6,330 nt of DNA, from assembly GCA_902535565.1 (NCBI GenBank), contig CACAUH010000071.1, positions 1 through 6,330 of the forward strand, read 5' to 3'. The DNA is from an uncultured Bacteroidota bacterium (lineage in GTDB: Bacteria > Bacteroidota > Bacteroidia > Flavobacteriales > UA16). Positions 1 through 5,500 of the stretch are shown here, piece after piece (the first letter of the stretch is position 1; each line of letters begins with the position of its first letter). The notes under the pieces are model-generated. The model searched no databases, had not been told where the DNA came from, and saw only the letters and a list, made by a program, of their open reading frames with translations. The position numbers were made by a program, and so were the translations under genes.

Positions 1-1005
1 GGCCGTCCAGGTGCGTTCGATGGTGTAACTGCCGGTGCACCCAGGAGTCACTGCGTCACTGTATTCCACGATCACCTCGGGAGCGTCGTCGCAGTTGTCC
101 TCGGCCGAAGCCATGGCAATGCCATTGGCCTCCGGGGTGGTGTCGGCCTCGCAGTTCTCGTCGGTGGACAGATTGGCGTCAACCGGGCAATACCAGATGG
201 TCACCTCCGGGGCGTCCGTGTCGATGAGGGTCACCACCTGCTCATAAGGCTCGCTCTCATTCTCGCAATCGTCAACCGCCTTGTATGTGTGGAGGTATAC
301 TCCGGCGCAGTTGCTGCTCACTTCGCTCACGGAAACCAAAACCACCTCGGAGTCACCACATACGTCACTAGATGAAGCACCGTAGATACCATCAGATGAA
401 TACTCCTCACAAGCGATGTCGTGAGTCGGTGTGGCCGTGAGATCAGGGGCCGTGGTGTCTTCAATCGTGAAGGTGGCAGAGGTCTCAGATGCGTTGCCGC
501 AATCATCTGTGGCCGTGAAGGTCACAAGAATGCTGCCTGTGAAGGCACTGCAGCCCTGAACGGCACCAATAATTTCTCCTTCATCCGTCACAACAAAGTC
601 ATTGGACCAAACAACATCACCGCAGTTGTCAGAAGCCATCGCACCACCGTTACTGGTCAACCAAGCGAAGAACTCTTCTTGGTTCAAATTGCCATCGCAC
701 TCAGCTGTATATGACAGAGCTTCGACGGAAATAACCGGAGGTGTGTTGTCATAGACCGTGATGGTCTGCGTGTGACCTACTTGGTTACCAGAGCAATCCT
801 CAGCAGTCCATGTGCGGTCTACCTTGTATGATCCCGTGCAGGTCACGTCATACTGTGGAGACTGTCCATTGTAGGTTACCGTAGGTCCTGTCGCATCACT
901 GTCTTCACAGTTGTCACTTGCTGTGACCTCAGGAACCTCAATGTCCATGTCCTCGCAAGCCACTGAAATGTCAGCAGGTGCATTGTCAAATGTGGGAGCC
1001 TCAGT
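1..1005 (-). repeat. Four HYR-like modules of the downstream protein (D1-D4, D4 partial)
   Basis: D1 (748-1005) is a variant long module with four cysteines. D2 (457-747) is a C module with E-C-D-G-N-L-N-Q and A-W-L. D3 (220-456) is a B module with C-E-E-Y and C-A-G. D4 (1-219) is an A module with C-P, E-A-D-T-T-P, D-N-C-D-D and G-S-Y-T-I-E-R-T-W, cut off by the window edge. The order C-B-A is the same as R6-R7-R8 in the upstream gene. D3 looks closer to R4 than to R7 (E-V-S-x-x-C-A-G and A-x-D-D-C). Confidence 0.88.
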
Positions 1006-2223
1006 ATCGTGACGGGTGTAAGTCTCAGTACCGGTAATGACGTCATAGCAATCGGCATCATATGCAGCATAGAAAAGGGTCACGGTAGACTCGTCCTCAC
1101 CGCATTCGTTGTTCTGCTCCTCGTTGCACTCGAGGTCAAGCAGGACGTCTCCCGTACCCCCTTGAATTTCCGCGCCATTGATGGCACCGTCATAGCTGAA
1201 CCATCCACCTGCACCGTAGTTGCAGTTGCGATCGTTGGCCATCTCTCCGACTTGGAAGCCGAAATACTCGCTCGATGGCGCGTGAGACAATTGAAGGGTC
1301 GTGCCCTCCATACTGCCCTCTCCCACGAGGAAGCTCAATCCGCTATTCAACGTGTAGATGGACCAAGCATCAGTGATGTCTGGCGTTGGGGCACATGACA
1401 TGTCATACTTATAACCACCATCCCAATCTGCTCCACTGGTTCCGTTGTCATAGTAAATGCTGACGTTCAGAATGGCCGTTGGGTCGTTGATATCGGCAAC
1501 CTGTCCGGAGACCACAGCCACGTCGTTTTCAAATTGAATTAGCGACAATCCGTCCGCAGTGGGCATGAAATAACGATCGTCGTCCGAATCACCATCAACG
1601 TCAAACAAAACAATAGCACCGTCTTCACCCGTGCCCAATGCAGTGGTAGCCGTGCACACTGTGCGGCTCTGAATGTCCTCAGCCATGCCGCAGGACACAA
1701 CACCGCGACTTGCTCCCTGCTCGCCATCACATTCAGTTGGAAGCTCGTCCAAGCACTGAACCGATTCATCGGAAAGCGCTGGCAAAAATTCCATTGGCTC
1801 ATCGCAGGGATCCACTGCTTCCTCCCCAAAAGCGTAGCAGTCATCCTCCGTCCATGCAATATCCTCTGGATTCGCACCGGCAATGAGCGCATCCATCTCG
1901 CATTGGCAGATTGCGTCCCAATTATCGGCACAGAATTCGTCATTGGCGATCAGAGTAGCGAACAATTCAGGAGACTCTGGAGCGCCGCAATCTTCCCACT
2001 CCCAATCGATATCATTGGGGTCGACGCCCTCTTCAAGCAAGTAGAGCTCACACCCGCAGATGAGGTCCCAATTATCCTGGCACCAATCATCGTTGGCATA
2101 AATAATTGCTACAAGATCTGGATCAGCCCAGTCGGGAGCTTGCCCGATTGCAGTGCTTGTCACTGCGCTCAAAGTCGAAACAAAAAAGAAAGCCAGTGAG
2201 GCTCTAAATAGCTGGTTAAGCAT
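1..2223 (-). CDS. Secreted HYR-like repeat protein, paralogue of its upstream neighbour (3' end outside window)
   Basis: An ATG at 2223-2221 opens 741 codons with no stop before the window edge, so the C-terminus is missing. Residues 1-29 form a Sec signal peptide. Residues 37-79 and 87-129 are a tandem Cys/Trp repeat. Residues 203-366 match a domain near the C-terminus of the upstream protein. Residues 407-492, 493-589, 590-668 and 669-741 are HYR-like modules, the last incomplete. There are three lysines and many Asp, Glu and Cys. An in-frame ATG at 2262-2260 would add 13 residues and has a more A-rich leader (AGAAAATTA); the frame is closed further up by TAG at 2283-2281. I prefer 2223 because it gives a compact signal peptide. 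No Shine-Dalgarno is seen for either start. It should be transcribed separately from the upstream gene, given the terminator between them. A C-terminal T9SS domain is expected beyond base 1 but not seen. Surface or adhesive function is inferred only. Confidence 0.93.
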   Translation of the reverse strand, partial: MLNQLFRASLAFFFVSTLSAVTSTAIGQAPDWADPDLVAIIYANDDWCQDNWDLICGCELYLLEEGVDPNDIDWEWEDCGAPESPELFATLIANDEFCADNWDAICQCEMDALIAGANPEDIAWTEDDCYAFGEEAVDPCDEPMEFLPALSDESVQCLDELPTECDGEQGASRGVVSCGMAEDIQSRTVCTATTALGTGEDGAIVLFDVDGDSDDDRYFMPTADGLSLIQFENDVAVVSGQVADINDPTAILNVSIYYDNGTSGADWDGGYKYDMSCAPTPDITDAWSIYTLNSGLSFLVGEGSMEGTTLQLSHAPSSEYFGFQVGEMANDRNCNYGAGGWFSYDGAINGAEIQGGTGDVLLDLECNEEQNNECGEDESTVTLFYAAYDADCYDVITGTETYTRHDTEAPTFDNAPADISVACEDMDIEVPEVTASDNCEDSDATGPTVTYNGQSPQYDVTCTGSYKVDRTWTAEDCSGNQVGHTQTITVYDNTPPVISVEALSYTAECDGNLNQEEFFAWLTSNGGAMASDNCGDVVWSNDFVVTDEGEIIGAVQGCSAFTGSILVTFTATDDCGNASETSATFTIEDTTAPDLTATPTHDIACEEYSSDGIYGASSSDVCGDSEVVLVSVSEVSSNCAGVYLHTYKAVDDCENESEPYEQVVTLIDTDAPEVTIWYCPVDANLSTDENCEADTTPEANGIAMASAEDNCDDAPEVIVEYSDAVTPGCTGSYTIERTWTA
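451..702 (-). repeat. C-module copy 2, near-duplicate of 4835-5086
   Basis: This is the partner of the segment at 4835-5086, lying in the same orientation exactly 4384 bases away and in the same codon phase of its own gene. It forms most of the second HYR-like module of the downstream protein (residues 508-591). It is far closer to the copy in the other gene than that copy is to the other C module (R9) of its own protein. Confidence 0.9.
1126..1617 (-). other. Unrecognised extracellular domain, N-terminal copy (coding segment)
   Basis: Residues 203-366 of the downstream protein resemble the segment encoded at 3011-3490. Shared features are L-F-D-V-D-G near the start, L-S-H-A-P-S-S-E-Y, F-Q-V-G, A-N-D-R-N-C-N-Y-G, G-W-F and D-L-E-C at the end. 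Here the domain comes before the HYR-like modules, not after them. It is followed by a short HYR-like tail (Y-A-A-Y-D-A-D-C) before the first complete module. Confidence 0.75.
1837..2115 (-). repeat. Tandem 43-residue Cys/Trp repeat
   Basis: Residues 37-79 and 87-129 of the downstream protein align without gaps, with 22 of 43 identical. The shared pattern is A-N-D-x-x-C-x-D-N-W-D-x-I-C-x-C-E, then G-x-x-P-x-D-I-x-W and D-C. Each copy has four cysteines. It recalls the C-x-x-x-W-D-x-x-C repeats I know from secreted proteins of Bacteroidota and Planctomycetes, but the spacing differs and I assign no function. The copies start 50 residues apart. Confidence 0.85.
2137..2223 (-). other. Sec signal peptide (coding segment)
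   Basis: The first 29 residues have a short n-region with one arginine (M-L-N-Q-L-F-R), a hydrophobic core (A-S-L-A-F-F-F-V and on), and a small-residue c-region ending A-I-G-Q-A before P-D-W. Cleavage after Ala29 is the best guess; a few residues earlier is possible. There is no lipobox cysteine, so a lipoprotein is unlikely. Confidence 0.82.
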
Positions 2224-2501
2224 AACGTAGGTTTTGGTGCACCTAAATTGGCCCCAACTCATTAATTTTCTAACGAATACCTATATATGCACGACACAAA
2301 TAGTATAAGTAATTATGTGAGTACAAATTATGCTGTATCTATTGAGTGTAATCCATCTGATTTCTGTCTCAAATCACATATCTGGACAATTCGGAAAAAG
2401 CATTTTCGGGACGTTTTATACGACCATCGTAACAAAATCAGCCAGACTGAATCAACATGGTAGGCGCCTTCATTCGACTTTGAATTAGGCTTTGAAGAAT
2501 C
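2224..2501. other. AT-rich intergenic region without a supported gene
   Basis: This stretch is visibly richer in A and T than the flanking genes and has no convincing gene on either strand. It holds the possible promoter at 2297-2327 and the in-frame alternative ATG at 2262-2260. It also has a perfect 8-base palindrome GGTGCACC at 2236-2243, just before the preferred start. I see no riboswitch or other recognisable regulatory RNA. Confidence 0.7.
2297..2327 (-). promoter_or_regulatory. Possible Bacteroidota-type promoter for the downstream gene
   Basis: On the minus strand TTTG (2327-2324) is followed after 18 bases by TACTATTTG (2305-2297). This resembles the Bacteroidota pattern TTTG ... 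TAnnTTTG, but with one extra base inside the -7 element. Overlapping TATACT (2307-2302) resembles a sigma-70 -10 box, with no -35 at proper distance. A transcript starting near 2290 would have a leader of about 30 bases to the ATG at 2262, or about 65 to that at 2223. Confidence 0.35.
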
Positions 2502-2531
2502 AAAAAGGGCCACCCTATTGGGCGGCCCTTT
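2502..2531 (-). terminator. Rho-independent terminator of the upstream gene
   Basis: Read on the minus strand, AAAGGGCCGCCC (2531-2520), loop AATA, and GGGTGGCCCTTT (2515-2504) form a 12-bp stem, followed by two more T residues so that the stem ends in a run of five T. One pair is G-U in the minus-strand RNA but would be an A-C mismatch in plus-strand RNA, so the structure is tuned to minus-strand transcription. It begins 23 bases after the TAA stop. Confidence 0.9.
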
Positions 2532-2554
2532 CCGTAATCAGAAGGTGATGGAGA

Positions 2555-5500
2555 TTACTCCGTCACCAAGAGCTTCTTCACCACCAGGTACTGGCTGCTG
2601 GAGAGGCGGATTTGGTACATGCCGCTTTCAAGGGCGTTTGCTTCGATGTCGAGCGTGTGGTTCACGTTCGGAGAAACAATGCCGTCGTACAGCTCGGAGA
2701 CCAAGATGCCGTCCATCGTGTACATGTCCACGCGGAGGCGCATGTTCTGTGTCACCGTGAAGCCAAGCAAGCTCAGGTCATTGGTGGGGTTAGGCTGAAG
2801 GTTCGTCACGCGGATCGGTGACTTGCCCGTCAACACATCGCCAGCACCACCGATGATGCCCGGCGTGTGGTCTTCGTCCTGACCTCCGGACACCAAGGCA
2901 CCGTCGTCCTCGCCACAGTCGTCGCCATTCACCGAGATGGAGTAAGCAAACTCAGTCGCGTTGCCGCAGTCGTCACTGGCCGTGTACTCACGGTCAATGC
3001 TCCATGGCAAGCAGCAGTCGAGGTCACCGAACAAGTCGCCGCTGAAGAACACAGCGTCATCCCCGTAAGTGCCCGTGGCCATAATCCAACCACTGTAGCC
3101 GTAGTTGTCGTTCTGGTTGTTGGCTCCCAATCCAATCTGGAACGCGTAGTACTCGTTGGCAGGTGCATGCGACAAGGAAAGGTTCAGACCATCGTAGTCG
3201 CCAGATCCCATAACGCTTCCTGACTCCAGAATGCGGTAGTCCCAGTTCTCGTGGTCGTCAACCAACACACCGCAGTCGCGCTTGTAGTTGGTCTGGCCAG
3301 CCACGAACCAATCGTCCCAGCTGGAGGCAGCACCGTAGGTCACCGTCAAGGTGAGCATGCCCGTGCCAGCCTCATTGACCAACTCCTGCTCCAGCATCCA
3401 TGTGCCGTCGTTCATCTGAGACACCAAGCCGGAGCCGACGCTCGTGAAGTCAACACGTGGCTGGCCATCGAAGTTGAACAGGCTGAACGCGTGAGGATCC
3501 AAGCCATTGCAAGCCTCTCCGTCGGCATATGCCGCTGGAGTTGTGCTCAAGCAGAAGCTCATCACGTCATCAGTTGGAGCATAATCGCCAACGTAAGTCT
3601 CACTAGATGCAATGGCAACATCGCTGTCGCAGTTGTCAGACGCAGCCGTCTCGCAGGCGTCAGGAATCGTCACCGTGCCACTCAAGTCCTCACAGCAGAC
3701 ATCTTGGACATCGCCGTTGGCAAGGCCACATGTCTCAGTGAACTGAGGGGCGATGCCGTCGGTCACCGTGATCGTCTGCTCATAAGTATCCGTCGTATGG
3801 AGACCGCACTCGTCCGTGGCAGTCACCGTGAAGGTCCGCACAAACGTGTAGCTGCCCTCCAACGCCTCATCGTCGCCGGCACAAGTGTAGGTGGCCATGC
3901 CGTCTTCGTGCGTGATCTCGATGCTCGCAGAACCGCAAGCGTCGTCAGCTGAAGCGCTCACATTGCCCAAGGCTTCAATGCTCGTGTCTACATCGCACGT
4001 GGCGTTCTGGTCGAGGTTCTGGTTTGCAGGTCCCTCGATGGACAGACTTGGTGGGGTCGTGTCTTCGATCGTGAACGTCAACGTGATCGAAGCATTGTTG
4101 TCGCACTCGTCGGTGGCCGTGAAGACCACGTCAACCGTGCCCGTGGCACCGCAAGCGTCGCTCAACGTCGCATCGCTGTGGCTCCAGCTCACTGCGCTGC
4201 AGTTGTCCGTCGCCGTAGCACCGCCATTGTTGGCGAGCCAAGCATTTAGCTCATCCGTGTTGCCAGAACCGTCGCACTCAACAAGGGCATCGGCACCGCC
4301 GCTGATCGTCGGAGCCGTGGCGTCGCTCACCGTGATGGTTTGGACGCACGTCTTGGTCGTTGGGTTGTCACAGTGGTCTGTGCCCGTGATGGTCCACGTG
4401 CGGCTAATCGTGTAGCTGCCCTGGCAACCGTATGCAATCTCGTCGCTGGAGCTCACCTCCATCTCGACAGCATCGTCACAGTTGTCCATCACGTTGCTGT
4501 ATGTCGCAGATCCGTGTGTCTCAACGCTCGTGTCTGCATTGCAGTCACCGTCGGCAACCAAGTCCACATCGTCAGGACATGCGATGTCGAAGCTCGGGGC
4601 AACCTCGTCAGTCAAGTTGATGATCTGGTAAACCAACGTGTCGTTGCCGCACTCATCGGTGATGGTGTAGGTACGAGAGTAGCTGCCCGCACAGGCGCCG
4701 CTGCCAGCCATGTCGGTGATCTCAACCGTCACTTCACTACAAGCATCAGAAGCAGTGAAGTTGCCGTATGGCTCAGTCGCATCGTACTCGTCACAGGCAA
4801 CCTCCGTCTCCGCATCAGCAGAAGCATCAGGGCTGGTCGTGTCCTCAATCGTGAACGTCGCCGCAGTCTCGGAAGCGTTGCCGCAAGCGTCAGTGGCCGT
4901 GAACGTCACAAGAATGCTGCCTGTGAAGGCACTGCAACCCTGAACAGCACCAATGATTTCACCGTCATCTGTCACAACAAAGTCGTTGGACCAAGCAACA
5001 TCACTGCAGTTGTCCGAAGCCATCGCTCCACCGTTTGCAGTCAACCAAGCGAAGAACTCCTCTTGGTTCAAGTTGCCATCGCACTCAGCCGTGTAGTCCA
5101 TTGCCTCCGCACTGATGGTCGGGTCCGTATCGTCTGTCACCGTGATGATTTGATCGCAGCTCGTGGTGCCGGTGTTGTCACAATGATCGGTGGCCGTAAT
5201 CGTCCACGTGCGCGTGATTGTGTAGCTGCCTTCGCAACCATACTCAATCGCGTCACTGTAGGTCAAATCTGTGTCCAAATCCGTATCACAGTTGTCCGTG
5301 GCAGTCCAACTGGCAGTGCCGTTGGCATCAGGGGTCGTGTCTGCGTCACAAGCGGCATCCGCGGTCAGGTCAGCGTTCTCAGGACAGGAAATGGTCACCA
5401 CTGGGTCCACTTCGTCGGTCAAGGTGATTACCTGATCGAATGAAGATGTGTTGCCGCAGTCGTCAATGGCTTGGTAAGTCCGAAGAATCGTCCCAGCGCA

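Noticed and set aside
1009..1398. Plus-strand open frame of 129 codons
   Set aside because: It is opposite the nested domain of the downstream gene, whose frame is continuous and repeat-matched here.
2228..2245. Small hairpin TAGGT ... ACCTA just before the ATG at 2223
   Set aside because: Five base pairs around an eight-base loop is too weak to claim as a regulatory structure.
2328..2513. Minus-strand open frame of 61 codons in the intergenic region
   Set aside because: Its GTG start lies inside the terminator stem, it has no ribosome binding signal, and its composition (lysine-bearing, without repeats) matches random intergenic sequence.
3251..3952. Plus-strand open frame of 233 codons
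   Set aside because: It is the antisense of the nested domain and R10, and has no recognisable protein features or ribosome binding site.
4340..5443. Long plus-strand open frame (367 codons) opposite the upstream gene
   Set aside because: It lies wholly opposite a strongly supported gene. Its apparent internal repeats simply mirror the HYR-like modules, and it shows no domain or start signal of its own.
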